Notes under the pieces: model-generated
The model's database searches: none
Seen by the model: the letters and a program-made list of their open reading frames with translations, nothing else
Told to the model about the DNA's origin: nothing
From: Xiphydria camelus
Taxonomy: Eukaryota > Arthropoda > Insecta > Hymenoptera > Xiphydriidae
DNA: 64,000 nucleotides
Assembly (NCBI GenBank): GCA_963678675.1
Contig: OY783199.1
Coordinates: forward strand, 8,192,355-8,256,354
Reading direction: 5' to 3'
Position numbers and translations under genes: made by a program
In this document: in pieces, positions 54,609 to 64,000 of the stretch
Position numbering within the stretch: position 1 is the first letter of the stretch
How the letters are laid out: every line of letters begins with the position of its first letter

Positions 54609-55000
54609 TAAGTTATAAATCTAATATAATAATAATAAATATTTTATTATAGAAAAAATTAAACTTTTTTATGTCGAACTACGACGTCATATTCCCCAAT
54701 TAAACTCGGACCGCAGATAATTGTAAGATGTTTACACATCCTCCGTGAGTACAACGGCACTCACACCTTTTTTTAAAATCAAAGTAGTGTAGAAGTACAC
54801 TTTGAAAAAACAACTTGTCGCGTTCAATTTTCTTTGGTTATAGACATAGACTTATATTAACCAAAAATGGCAGTTTAATGACTGAATCTTAATGAGAAAT
54901 GTCCATAATTTTGAATGATACAAAAAGTATCAGTCGCTGCGCACGACATAAGTAGTTAGAGCCATCTACAGAACAGCGGCTTTCAATGCCACCTCCTAAT
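54609..55000. other. Unassigned
   Basis: Nothing recognised. Confidence 0.35.
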
Positions 55001-55187
55001 AAAACGGCCGCGCAATCGTCGCCGGTGCCGCTGCGGAGTTTCGCGTTTCCATCAGTAGAAGGGGATGGATACGCGCCGGTAGATCCGAAGACGAATAAGA
55101 GAGAGGGGGTTGCGACACCTCGTTAAACCGGCCATAATTCTCGGAATCAACGACCTACGCTTAATACGTGTACGTGTGTAGATCGTT

Positions 55188-55239
<52 letters not shown>

Positions 55240-55740
55240 TCGGCGTCGGCACTTTGAGACGCCGAGTGCGTCGCTGTAGAGAAACGGCACATGGATCCCC
55301 CCCCGGGGTCGTGCGTTTCAATTCCCGTACAACGCGCGGAGGTCTTCGTGTCATTCCGTCGTCGACGTAGGAACGTAGTCCGTCGCTTTTGTATGTATAT
55401 GTGCGTGCGAACGCTCGCATCACGCGCGCGCGCAAGAGTGGAGGCTCGTGAAATTGAAATTCCAAAATTAATTTTTCGAAGGGGTGTCTGCGAGCCGGGG
55501 GGAGGAGGATGATGGGGTGGACGAGGTGTGGATCGGGGGTGGAATTCGTTTGCCGTTGATGCGAGAGGAATGCGAGGATATAAGGGAGGTTTTATTTCGC
55601 AACACTTCTTATCTGCTGATCTTTTTTTATCGCTTCCTCGAGCAGCGCAGAAGGGCGCATTGGTCCGTTTTGAGACGCTTTTCGAGCGGGATCGAACTGC
55701 GGAGATAAATGATCGTGGAATCGATTGTTGACGAGACGTC
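55001..55740. other. CpG-rich patch with (CT)n, no recognised gene
   Basis: A (CT)n tract lies at about 55191-55236. The longest open frame of the window (55161-55889, minus, 242 codons) crosses it and ends in an Arg-Glu run encoded by the repeat; no known domain, so treated as chance. Confidence 0.4.
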
Positions 55741-56603
55741 AAATCGTGGCAGTCGAATATCGGACGAAAGTTCGTCAAATACCAATTTAACTTCGTCGAT
55801 TTCGTGATAAACTGAGAGAAATAATTGCTTGTGCCAACAAAAATATTTTCTTTAATTAGACACGTGATATAATTCCAGGACCAAGCCATCGTTTTCTTCG
55901 TGGAAGAAAATATTTGATATGTTCGAGTAATTGTTTTTTTTTTCGCGAAGGTAGAACTTCTCGTCCCAACGAGGTTATTCTTGAATCAAGCATATAGATA
56001 TATTCTTCGATCAATAATAATCTGTATTCTTAAACATTCTCAAGACCATATATTTTTGGTTCAAGAAATATTTTTTTGACACTAGCAATTATTTTTCTGA
56101 GTGTAAGTGGTGTTTCGTTCGAATTAGCTTCTCACGTGAAAATATATTCTAATTTTGTTCACATAAAATATATGGAGAAATCTTCTAATTTTAATTGAAT
56201 GCCATGAAAATGTTAATAATGAATGCAGTTAAAATCCAATCAAAGAAACTTGGTTTACAAGAGCATGGAGCCAAATATTATGTATATTGCACTCATGGAA
56301 TCGTATATATCGAGGAAACGTCATTAATATCCTACATTTGAGATATCAACGGTATCATGTTTCAAGGAAATCAGAATAGCTCAAAGTTCAGGTTCCAATT
56401 CTCCTGCGTGTTTAAATGTATCTGTACAGCACTATGAGTTTCACTCTATAATGTGAAAATAGTACAGGAAAGATCACAATGCACCAAAGGAAAAATAACT
56501 ACATTTTTATATAGAAATTACATGTAGTAGTTCTTATGACTATAACGTATATTAATCTTTCCAGGAAAATATATTAATTTTTGCCATAATATGTAGTTAA
56601 AAC
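55741..56603. other. Unassigned AT-rich stretch
   Basis: Nothing recognised. Confidence 0.35.
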
Positions 56604-56605
56604 TA

Positions 56606-56686
56606 TTGGGTTGTCCTAGAAAGTTCGTGCCGTTTTTTAAGAAAAATTCAAATCGAAAATCGGCTCGAACTTTCCGGACAACCCAA
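56606..56686. mobile_element. 81-bp mini-mariner, both ends only
   Basis: TTGGGTTGTCCTAGAAAGTT and AACTTTCCGGACAACCCAA are inverted, flanked by TA on both sides (56604-56605 and 56687-56688). The GGTTGTCC...AAAGTTCGTGCCG style is that of mariner ends. Almost nothing lies between them. Confidence 0.85.
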
Positions 56687-56780
56687 TACTATACCCCATA
56701 GCTACTTATATTTGCTAGTAACAGCAATTATGAAGTATAGGCGTTTTTCCTATATAATTCTTTGGGTATAGTTATGAGTA

Positions 56781-56928
56781 TTACTACTCTTGGCTTCCCG
56801 GTGGTAACTGGGTCCAAAAATATTATTTTGCCGCGGCTTCACAAACATTGTAATTTGCTTCATCAGGACTGATGACTATCTGATAATATTTTTTGATGCG
56901 GATACCACCTCGAAGCCAAGAGTAGTAG
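56781..56928. mobile_element. MITE, ATTACTACTC...GGCTTCC family (copy 2)
   Basis: TACTACTCTTGGCTTC...CGGTGGTA faces TACCACCTCGAAGCCAAGAGTAGTA. TTTGCTTCATCAGGAC in the middle resembles 33169-33184. Confidence 0.75.
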
Positions 56929-56935
56929 GTAATTA

Positions 56936-59029
56936 GGGGAGGTGATGGATGTACCGCCCACCTAAGGAAACTGGGAGAATTTGATTACATTAAAATAAAA
57001 TTTAATATGCACGAAACCGTTTTCAAGGGGTCTTGTGTAGTGTCTATTTCAGTTTTTTTCATATATATATAAAGTTTTTATTTATAAAAAATATGATTTG
57101 AGCATATTTTATACAAACGGCAATTGAGCGGTACATTGCACAGATGCATGTATGACCGCCCAGCTTGCTTCAAATACCGCCCAACATATAAAAATTAAAT
57201 ATTACAATTAAATATTAGGTATGTTTTTATTATTTGCAATAACCATTTTAGTTTCATTTTTCTGACTTCTTCATTTTGTTACTGATTAAACCAATTTACT
57301 TACGACAATGTTACTCACTGACTGGCTAACGCCAACACAATAGGTATACTCTCACTCGCAATTGAGCGAAAATGGCCCGGCGGTATTCGATCCACACACT
57401 GGGCAGTGCAACGTGCAAATGCGCGCATCACGAAAAACATTAATATTAATTGATGAAAAGCTCTTTTAATTATTTATATGTGTATTTTTAATACAAAAAT
57501 CTATGACGAATTGACATTTCATTATTTGATATAATTGATAAATAGGTGGTTCTCCGAAAATGATCATTTTGCTGAGTAAAAAATTTTTTTTAAAATAGTT
57601 GTTTAATTTTTGCATATAAAATTGGACTGGTTTAGGTTATGACTGAGTTATTATAATTATTCAAAGATCAAACTGATTTTTCAGTTTTATTGCATTTATC
57701 GCCTTGGTAAGAAATGGTACTGCCAGAGGAATGATATCAAGATGGAAGAGGAATGACGCACACATTTTGCTAACTAATAATTTATTGCAGGCAATAATAA
57801 CTAATATTTAATTGTAGGCAATACGTAGTAACCCGTTATTACGCTGTTTTCTTATCAGTGTTTCACAAGTTAGTAAAGTGCCCATGATATTTATTAATTT
57901 TAAGCATTTAATTTTTTAAATAACGTGTTATTGTTAGTTATATAAATAAACCTGATAAAAAAGCAGAATAACTTAATAGACGTCAAAAAATATCTTCGTA
58001 CCATTCTTCTGGCAGATTCGTCATTCCTCGGGATCGCATAAAGCCAGAGGAATGGTGCCAGAGGAATGATAATTTTGGCGATTTTTAAAACTATATGCAG
58101 CGATTAAATGTTAACCTCAAATATAGGGTTTGAGTAGAGAATCACTAGTTTACATTATATTAATTGCAGTGAGACTTTCGAGTTGAAAATATATTGATAA
58201 TACTTACCAGAGGAATGACTAGGTCGCTTGTAACACTATCAGTTTATACCACAAGATGCATATAATAAGAATGGACAATAGAATCAGGCAGTAACAATCA
58301 CTCAATTTAGATTGACTGACATCTAAATAGTCCTATACCGCTCACTATGACCACCCGCGCCATCTAGTACATTACCATTAAATCATTTACATCGGACCAG
58401 AGGAATGATTGACGAAGTGAGTTACAAGATTTAGCCTTATTTTATTAGAGAGCCATCAATATTATTGTCTTATTTTTCGGTGGGAAGAGTTATAAATATT
58501 TAATTATTTGAGAAAATCAAATATATTTCACTGTTCTAATGTTAATATAATAGCTATTTCTTATGCTATAGATACGATAAGGTTGAGAGTTACAACCCAG
58601 AGGAATGATTTTTCGTGAGAAAACTTGATGATAAAAAGTATTGAGGTTTTTTAATTTTTAATCTGTATATTAGGATATTCTCTAAATATTGATAAAGTTA
58701 TTTATTGTAAAAGAAAACACCAAGTAAACATAGAGTTTTGTAATAAAAATAGGTTACATGAATAATGATCATATTGGGAGAATCACCCAAATAGTTAAAA
58801 CGATGAAAAACCTTAAATGGGACTTAGAAAATCTTATAAGAAAATCACCAATATAATTTTTTGTTAATTTTTTAAAATCTGAGCAAAAAAATGGGAAATG
58901 TTTGTTGAATCTAGGAATTAGTATTGAACCCTTTAATTTTCAAAAAAAACAAGATTTTTTTTTCAATTCGTTTTAAAGAAATGCAGGTGGGCGGTCCTAT
59001 CTACAGTGTGGTACAACTCTCCTCTCCCC
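56936..59029. mobile_element. GGGGAG...TACCGCCCA element (copy 2), 2.1 kb
   Basis: GGGGAGGTGATGGATGTACC then GCCCACCTAAG at the left, and GGTGGGCGGTCC...CTCTCCCC at the right, match the ends of 45354-46383. TACCGCCCA words recur at about 57145-57185. It contains a nested element at 57545-58788. No transposase was recognised. Confidence 0.75.
57545..58788. mobile_element. Nested element with GGTGGTTCTCC ends and CCAGAGGAATGA repeats
   Basis: GGTGGTTCTCCGAAAATGAT and ATGATCATATTGGGAGAATCACCC are inverted relatives; AAATA occurs just outside both ends. The 12-mer CCAGAGGAATGA occurs exactly at 57723, 58058, 58207, 58397 and 58597, with one-mismatch or reverse variants at 58043, 58002 and 58020. 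It is spaced 150-340 bp apart, not in tandem. No open frame of note. Function of the motif is unknown. Confidence 0.75.
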
Positions 59030-59276
59030 TACTCATAACTATAATGACAATGGCTTCGAAAGCCTAACATTTTTTAAATTCTTTTAGTATACATGTCGGG
59101 TCACTAATGCCAAAAAGTCGTATGCCATTTTACGCCATTTTGGCAATGTAAAAGCCAAAAGTGCTTGTGGAAAAAAATTTGCTCTTGCAACTGATAGAAA
59201 TACGTTAAAAAAAGTCCAAAAATGGTAAAATAAAAATTTGAAAAACTAAAAGCAAGAGAGCATATAGAATATTGTC
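59030..59276. other. Unassigned; ATGCCAAAA words
   Basis: Scattered ATGCCA/TTTTGGC words resemble the adjacent repeat. No gene recognised. Confidence 0.35.
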
Positions 59277-59430
59277 GATACGCCCTTTTGACGTTATGTT
59301 TCTTAAAAATCACGAAAACTAATGCCATAAGGGCGTATCGATATGCATACAAGTATAAGCCTAAGATATGCCCTTATGGCATCAATTTTCGTAATTTTTA
59401 AGAAACACTTAATGCCAAAAGGGCATATCA
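59277..59430. repeat. Palindrome of GGGCGTATC modules
   Basis: GATACGCCCTTTTG, ATGCCATAAGGGCGTATC, GATATGCCCTTATGGCAT and ATGCCAAAAGGGCATATC alternate in orientation. TGTTTCTTAAAAATCACGAA and TTCGTAATTTTTAAGAAACA form the arms. Related to the hairpin at 10896-10952. Confidence 0.7.
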
Positions 59431-59720
59431 ACCATATCCTACGCACCCTCTTCCTTCTAGGTTTTTAATTATTTTTTTTCCACTTTATTTATTCCTATTT
59501 AGGCAAATTTGAGTGAATAAAAGGAAAAATTTTTATGCGCCATTTTATCTTTATAAAAGTACGTTTTGGCGCACACGCGACCTTTAGGCATCGGTGGCGT
59601 GATAAGTACGATGGATTATATGTAAAGACACTGGAATCCCTGTATGTTGTCTTAAGTGTTAAACCCACCTATATTGACACCAAGCCTTAGAACCTCCCTC
59701 CACATAGTGAGTTAAGATTA
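59431..59720. other. Unassigned
   Basis: Nothing recognised. Confidence 0.35.
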
Positions 59721-59956
59721 AAAGCCCCTATACATGGTACGATTTTTTGTACGATCTGTTCTCTATGCTAATATGCCGGTCGAAAGTCAAGTCTGTACAA
59801 CATTCTAAAAGTTGTTTTCCCCTGCGCACACTATAACCTCCGTGTATAGCAGAAAATAATTATAGATATGTTGCATAGACTTAACTTTTTCGACTGGTAA
59901 TAACGATAATAACCGAGATAACGTGACAAATCGTACCATGTATTAGGAACTTTAAA
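59721..59956. mobile_element. MITE with AAAAGCCCCTATACATGGTA ends
   Basis: AAGCCCCTATACATGGTACG and CGTACCATGTATTAGGAACTTT are inverted with a few mismatches. The end style resembles Harbinger MITEs. 236 bp, non-coding. Confidence 0.6.
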
Positions 59957-60123
59957 GGAAGCTTTAGATTTCAATTTTTTAAAAAATGATTAGCTGTATA
60001 AATCCACGCCTGTTTATTACTACGCCTAATTAATTTTGTACTGCATTTATCGTAGAGTTTACTTCACAACGATCTGCATGTAAATAAATACAAGCACACA
60101 CGTATGCGGAACGAAATTCGTTA

Positions 60124-60408
60124 TTGTCAAATTCTTCGGTAACACTGGGCAACAGTGATTTTGTTTCTCGAACGAGACCAGGTGATTCTTATAGATTTAT
60201 GTACGCTAAAAACGAATCTGACTCTCAAATTTGCGACGTGGGTCAGGATTTCGAGATACTTGAAGTTAAATACATATACGAAAACGGGCGATTTTGGCCA
60301 TATTCACGGGTCTATTACAATGAAACTAAAAAAGGTTTCTTAATTGCACTTACAGCATTTGAAAGTGTCGTTTTTGAAGTTTTCAATACATTACTTGATT
60401 GTTCCTAA
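60124..60408 (+). CDS. Unrecognised 94-residue frame in the fold-back arm
   Basis: Reads FVSRTRPGDSYRFMYAKNES, DSQICDVGQDFEILEVKYIY and onward to FEVFNTLLDCS. The right arm on the minus strand (about 61060-60950) encodes the same peptide with few replacements (SRTKPGDSYRLMCAKNESDS, QICDVDQDFETLEVKY) before the nested MITE. Retention in two diverged arms could mean coding constraint or simple shared descent. I recognise no family. It may be a captured exon fragment or part of the element's gene; no start or splice evidence supports an expressed protein. Confidence 0.35.
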   Translation: MSNSSVTLGNSDFVSRTRPGDSYRFMYAKNESDSQICDVGQDFEILEVKYIYENGRFWPYSRVYYNETKKGFLIALTAFESVVFEVFNTLLDCS

Positions 60409-61060
60409 ACGATTTTACAAAGTCAAATTTCAGTAGGTACGACAAGTCGATCATGGAGGTCCACCGCACCACGCGCCTGATACATTTGGGCGCGTGGGCG
60501 CGGTGGACCTGAACGATCGACTTGTAATGAAATTTGGCTTTGCAAAATCGTTTAGGAACAATCAAGTAATGTATTGAAAAGTTAAAAAACGACACTTTCA
60601 AATTCTGTAAGTGCAATTAAGAAACATTTTTTAGTTTCATTGTAATAGACTTGTGAATATGGCTAAAATCGCCCGTTTTCGTATACCGTCGGCTAAATGT
60701 GTTAACCTGCTAACTCCATATTTTACGAGTTTAAGATGTTTTGATGCTCGGCAACTTCATGGCTAGACTAGACTAAATAATTTACATACATTTTATTTAA
60801 AAAAAGGTTAGACAAATACTGACAACTATTGTGTTAAAATCCATTGTCATATAAGAACTTTTGTATTGATCAAGGCATTTTTGTTCTCGCTTCTGAAAAT
60901 CTGACTTCATGTGAGTTAGTAGGTTAACATATTTAGCCGACGATATTTAACCTCAAGTGTCTCGAAATCCTGATCCACGTCGCAAATTTGAGAGTCAGAT
61001 TCGTTTTTAGCACACATAAGTCTATAAGAATCACCTGGTTTGGTTCGAGAAACAGAAAAA
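60159..61060. mobile_element. Fold-back element with a protein-like arm
   Basis: The left arm (60159-60480) and right arm (60485-61060) match throughout, with GC-rich centre words GGTCCACCGC and GCGGTGGACC. The right arm is interrupted by a MITE at 60688-60941; the left arm shows the empty site. A conserved open stretch lies in the arms (next entry). Confidence 0.85.
60688..60941. mobile_element. Nested MITE, GTCGGCTAAATGTGTTAACC ends
   Basis: GTCGGCTAAATGTGTTAACC and GGTTAACATATTTAGCCGAC are inverted ends (254 bp); CTGCTAACTC/GAGTTAGTAG continues the match. It splits the right arm of the fold-back between TTTTCGTATAC and ATATTTAACCTC, which are adjacent in the left arm. Confidence 0.85.
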
Positions 61061-61570
61061 AATGTAATTTTGTTGTGCAGTGTAATTGGAGTGAGTGCAG
61101 GTGCAAGGTGTTTCTCGTCGTGGGGGAGAAGTCCTTTCAACAAGTCGGGAAGTGGATGCCCGCGACGTCGACGCGTGGTACGAGGATCGAGGGACGGTGG
61201 AGAGCGTTATTAGTATTAGTCGTGTGGGGAGTTGTCTGAAAATTTCGTCAGGTCGAAAGGAGAAGAGGAAAGATCCCGGAGTGTAGCTAGCTCGCTCGTT
61301 AAAACTTTTCCTCATTCGCAATCCGAATTTTTCACCGGAGTCTCATCTTGTTTCGAGTAGTCCATAACGTTGCTATTGCGAACGAGCACAGAGTGTAAGA
61401 TTTTCTAGAAATGTACGTTGTACACGCGTTAGTTTATTGCAATCATAAAGAAAATGATATAATTTTTTAGCGAATGTTAATATTTGAGTCGCGATAACTT
61501 ATTGTTTTGATAAGGTGTAACTCTACAATGTATTATTTCAGCAAACGTTGCACTACCTGCGTAAAGAGTA
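61061..61570. other. Unassigned, partly CpG-rich
   Basis: Frames on both strands at 61031-61321 overlap each other. No domain recognised. Confidence 0.35.
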
Positions 61571-61790
61571 CCTATGGCAGAAGTATGTTAGAAGAGTGAG
61601 AAGAGTTGAATTAACAAAGCATAGCTACAGACCGTATTCCAGTCTATCAGCTAGACAAATTCTTTTTTTTTTTCAAAAGTTTGGTCAAGTAAGCTTTGCT
61701 TTTCAGCTGATACGAAAAAATTGGTTGGCTGAAATACGATCCATAGCCATGTTTTCATAGTCCAACTCTTCCCAGACTTCCGCCATACTT
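61571..61790. mobile_element. MITE, GGCGGAAGTCTGG family (copy 2)
   Basis: Right end ATACGATCCATAGCCATG...TCCAACTCTTCCCAGACTTC matches 31741-31800. The left end is decayed (GGCAGAAGTATG, AGAGTTGAA, CATAGCTACAGACCGTATTCCAG). TTTTCAGCTGAT is shared with copy 1. Confidence 0.75.
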
Positions 61791-62072
61791 GAGCTATATT
61801 TTATTTTTTAATTAAAGACACGTATCTATACTTATATAATAAAGAGGAAAAGTTTGGGCGAATGATAGAATTTAAACAGATCTACAATAAATTCCGCGAT
61901 AGCACATACATATCTAGAATCCACGCGAACGATGTCGCTGGCGATTGCTAATAAAATATATAAAACGTAAAGAATTTAATGTGGTATACTTCTTTTCTCA
62001 ATTTAGCTAATAGTTCAATTTAAGAGTCCATAGGCCCATTATAGGCAACCAATTTCCTTGATAGGATCAAAT
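61791..62072. other. Unassigned
   Basis: Nothing recognised. Confidence 0.35.
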
Positions 62073-62403
62073 ACACGGAAAAAAGTATGTTATACAAAAT
62101 ACTCAATAATTGATATTGATTAATTAGTGATATTTCACGTAGTAGAAGTTGTTGTCGGAAGCGACATAACACAGAGTACAGCTATACGTTGTAAGAGTCC
62201 CCATCTTTCATTGCAAGAACTACAATTCAACATAGCCCTCTTATATTCTAATATATTAGTAGTATTGGCTGGTGAACATCTTGAATGTTGCTATGTTGAT
62301 GAGTATTTGTTACAATACACAACGATACTCTGTGCTAGTGTCACACCTGAGGACAACTTTTACTACGTGAAATATCACGTCGTACAACACTCTTTTTTCC
62401 GTG
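62073..62403. mobile_element. CACGG-type MITE (copy 2, uninterrupted)
   Basis: CACGGAAAAAAGTATGTTAT and the right-hand TACAACACTCTTTTTTCCGTG are inverted, flanked by TA. ATATTTCACGTAGTAGAAGT mirrors ACTTTTACTACGTGAAATAT. It serves as the empty-site reference for 31841-32781. Confidence 0.8.
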
Positions 62404-63218
62404 TACATACTTTTAGTTTTTATGATTTCTTGACTTTGTAAGATGTTTTTTGAAAAATTCAATTACATCAATTAGAAACATGCATAATGGCTTATTATTT
62501 CCGCATTTTGTTATTTCTCTGAGCTATTCCATTTTCAACAATTTTTGGAAAATACCCCAAGTGATTCGAATTCAGTGATTCTCCCCTATACATGTATTTA
62601 GTCATTGCGTCGTCTTCGCTCTTGACGCGACCCGCGCGATGTTGAGGACGCCGCGATACCTCAGCGCCACGCATTAGGGGAAAGAGATGAAGCCGGAAGC
62701 TATGTACACAAAGTTTTCCGCGATCCCATCGCACCTCAGCCTGTCGTTTTAACCGGCGGCATTTATCTCGGTGTTTATCTTTAATTATCGGAAACGTTTC
62801 CGCCTCTTTGTGTCGCGTCAGGATTTCGTTCAGGCGCTTTTCGCGGAAAACACATCGGAAGAGAGCGTACTATATCGCGGCGCCTCCGTATTAGCGCTCT
62901 CGTCTAATCTCTTTCAGCTTCGCTCCCCCGATCAGTCACGATTTTCCGTGTATTTTCCCCGAGATAGCTGATCTCCGGCGGTGCGCGGCCGAAATCCGGC
63001 GAGATTTAATTAAGAAACGCGCTCGCGGGCTGCTTCATATCTGGCGCTTTCGATGTATCGCGTTTTCTCTCGATTAGACGCGCCCTCGCCATGCGTTTGA
63101 AAACGCCGATGCACCCTCGAATCGCAGTTCGTAACGAAGGCGGTGAGGCAAGTTTCAATAGTGATCATCTTCCGTGTCGAACCAACTAGTTCTTTTACTA
63201 CTCGCGTGTCTGTTTATA
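62404..63218. other. CpG-rich patch, no recognised gene
   Basis: 62590-63130 is GC-rich. Frames at 62495-62734 (minus) and 62771-62971 (plus) carry no known domain. Confidence 0.35.
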
Positions 63219-63250
63219 CCGTATGTCCTACGGTAAATCGAGCAGGGGCA
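63219..63250. repeat. Orphan left end, family TA-CCGTATGTCC
   Basis: TA-CCGTATGTCCTACGG matches the family terminus. No inverted partner was found downstream within the window. Confidence 0.6.
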
Positions 63251-63352
63251 CACTAAATTTTTTCCCTGAATTTCACATCAGTGGTGTTAGTTTGAATTAG
63301 GTGTATGAAATGGCGATATGAAAGGCTCCGTCGGGCTCCGTTTTCCGTCTGT

Positions 63353-63942
63353 AAAGGCCCCCACAGACGTCGTTTTTTTTTCGGCAGGATTACCCAACGT
63401 GTAAAACTGTTCGGGCAATCACGAAACTTGATGGCGCCCACACACTGTTCGGTATTTTATTCAGTTTTCCTCGAATCGTGTCAATTCTCTTTTTTACCGT
63501 GTGTATTGTTGCAGCTGAATCAATTTCCCTTAGCTTGGTTAACATCTCTTCATACGCCTTATTCTTTGTATCTCTGTCGGCATATTCGCTAGATTTAACT
63601 TTCCACAGACATGGAAAGTTCCTGTACATTTCTACGAATTCAGTCATAAATTGTTTACTCATTGCCTCAAATCAGCCATTTTACATAGGTACACTAAATA
63701 TGTACAACACTGAAAAATTGCCAAAAATTTTCGTCGTGACTACCGGTCCGCCCACCACACACGAGCCGACTTGTATATCTACGATCACGTTCAAAACCGT
63801 CGGGAAAAATCAGGTCAAAACTGATTATTTGGAACGCCAGCAATCACGAAGGTTTTCAGCCACACACCGACCGGATTGCCCGAACAGTTTTCCACGTCGG
63901 GTAATCCTGCCGAAAAACAACGACGTCTGTGGGGGCCTTTAG
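63353..63942 (-). mobile_element. Internally deleted Harbinger element with MADF exon
   Basis: AAAGGCCCCCACAGACGTCG and CGACGTCTGTGGGGGCCTTT are inverted ends; the match continues through CGGCAGGATTACCC and GAACAGTTTT, CGGGCAATC (about 65 bp). The 590-bp body keeps a MADF-coding exon and loses the nuclease gene. Confidence 0.8.
63390..63662 (-). pseudogene. MADF-domain (Harbinger DNA-binding protein) fragment
   Basis: From ATG at 63662 the frame reads FMTEFVEMYRNFPCLWKVKS, then KNKAYEEMLTKLREIDSAAT and IHTVKKRIDTIRGKLNKI. This is the MADF (Myb/SANT-like) domain: an initial F-x-E-x-Y-x-x-x-P-x-L-W, then the A-Y-x-x-L helix and the V-K-x-x-I-x-x-x-R helix. It is about 65 of the usual ~85 residues. 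After RGKLNKI the frame runs directly into the terminal inverted repeat, so the C-terminal part (often BESS-containing) and the companion HARBI1-type nuclease are deleted. In intact Harbinger elements this protein binds the ends and assists nuclear import of the nuclease. Confidence 0.8.
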
Positions 63943-64000
63943 AGCTGTCAGTGAAACAGATCCAAGTCTTCGGTCTCACCATGAAAGAGTGCCGGCTCTT
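63943..64000. other. Window edge, unassigned
   Basis: Nothing recognised. Confidence 0.35.

Noticed and set aside
55161..55889. Longest open frame in the window (242 codons, minus)
   Set aside because: It spans a (CT)n repeat read as Arg-Glu, has low-complexity Pro/His stretches and no recognisable domain; overlapping frames on the other strand are equally open.

Overview
The window looks like repeat-saturated nuclear DNA of an insect, possibly a hymenopteran; the species cannot be fixed from the sequence. Reasons: eukaryotic splice signals; mariner, Harbinger, Helitron, pogo and THAP-type transposon remnants; CpG-rich patches with (GA)n and (CGCG)n alternating with AT-rich DNA; and a mitochondrial ND1 fragment that reads correctly only with the invertebrate mitochondrial code (AGA = Ser, ATA = Met). 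No intact host protein-coding gene, tRNA gene or functional rRNA gene was recognised. The longest open frames are chance frames over GA/CT repeats, or transposon debris.

Layout. 0-12 kb: small inverted-repeat elements (MITEs), including a perfect 142-bp palindrome at 3.32 kb, and large fold-back elements at 3.6-4.8, 8.8-9.5 and 11.5-12.1 kb. 13-21 kb: a 416-bp palindromic element, a HARBI1-like nuclease fragment, and a 4.16-kb element with ~1.06-kb inverted arms, each arm carrying the same 3'-terminal exon of an unknown gene. 21-24 kb: a 5S-rRNA-derived SINE-like copy, LTR-like repeats and 176-bp tandem repeats. 26.8-27.7 kb: an internally deleted mariner. 29-35 kb: nested MITEs, including a three-level nest around a deleted DUF4817-type transposase element, a four-part palindrome and an 814-bp palindromic element. 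35.4-38.2 kb: nothing recognised. 38-42.4 kb: a GACGT-rich MITE enclosing a second 5S-derived copy, and an AGCAAT-motif-rich element holding further insertions and a Helitron. 42.8-44.4 kb: a THAP-domain transposon with perfect 20-bp ends. 45-48.5 kb: a CTAGATAG minisatellite split by two transposons. 48.5-51.6 kb: a CACGG-ended element, a pogo-like transposase zinc-finger tail, a nuclear ND1 copy and a truncated THAP element. 52.3-54.6 kb: a decayed mariner abutting a Helitron. 56.6-59.4 kb: a mini-mariner and nested elements, one with repeated CCAGAGGAATGA motifs. 60-64 kb: a fold-back element with a protein-like arm, MITEs, and a deleted Harbinger element retaining its MADF domain.

No genes work together here as a host pathway. 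The functional story is transposon biology: non-autonomous elements that kept their ends, and often a DNA-binding-domain exon (THAP, MADF, DUF4817 or mariner HTH), while losing the catalytic core. Nesting can be read directly in several places because an uninterrupted sister copy or sister arm lies in the same window.
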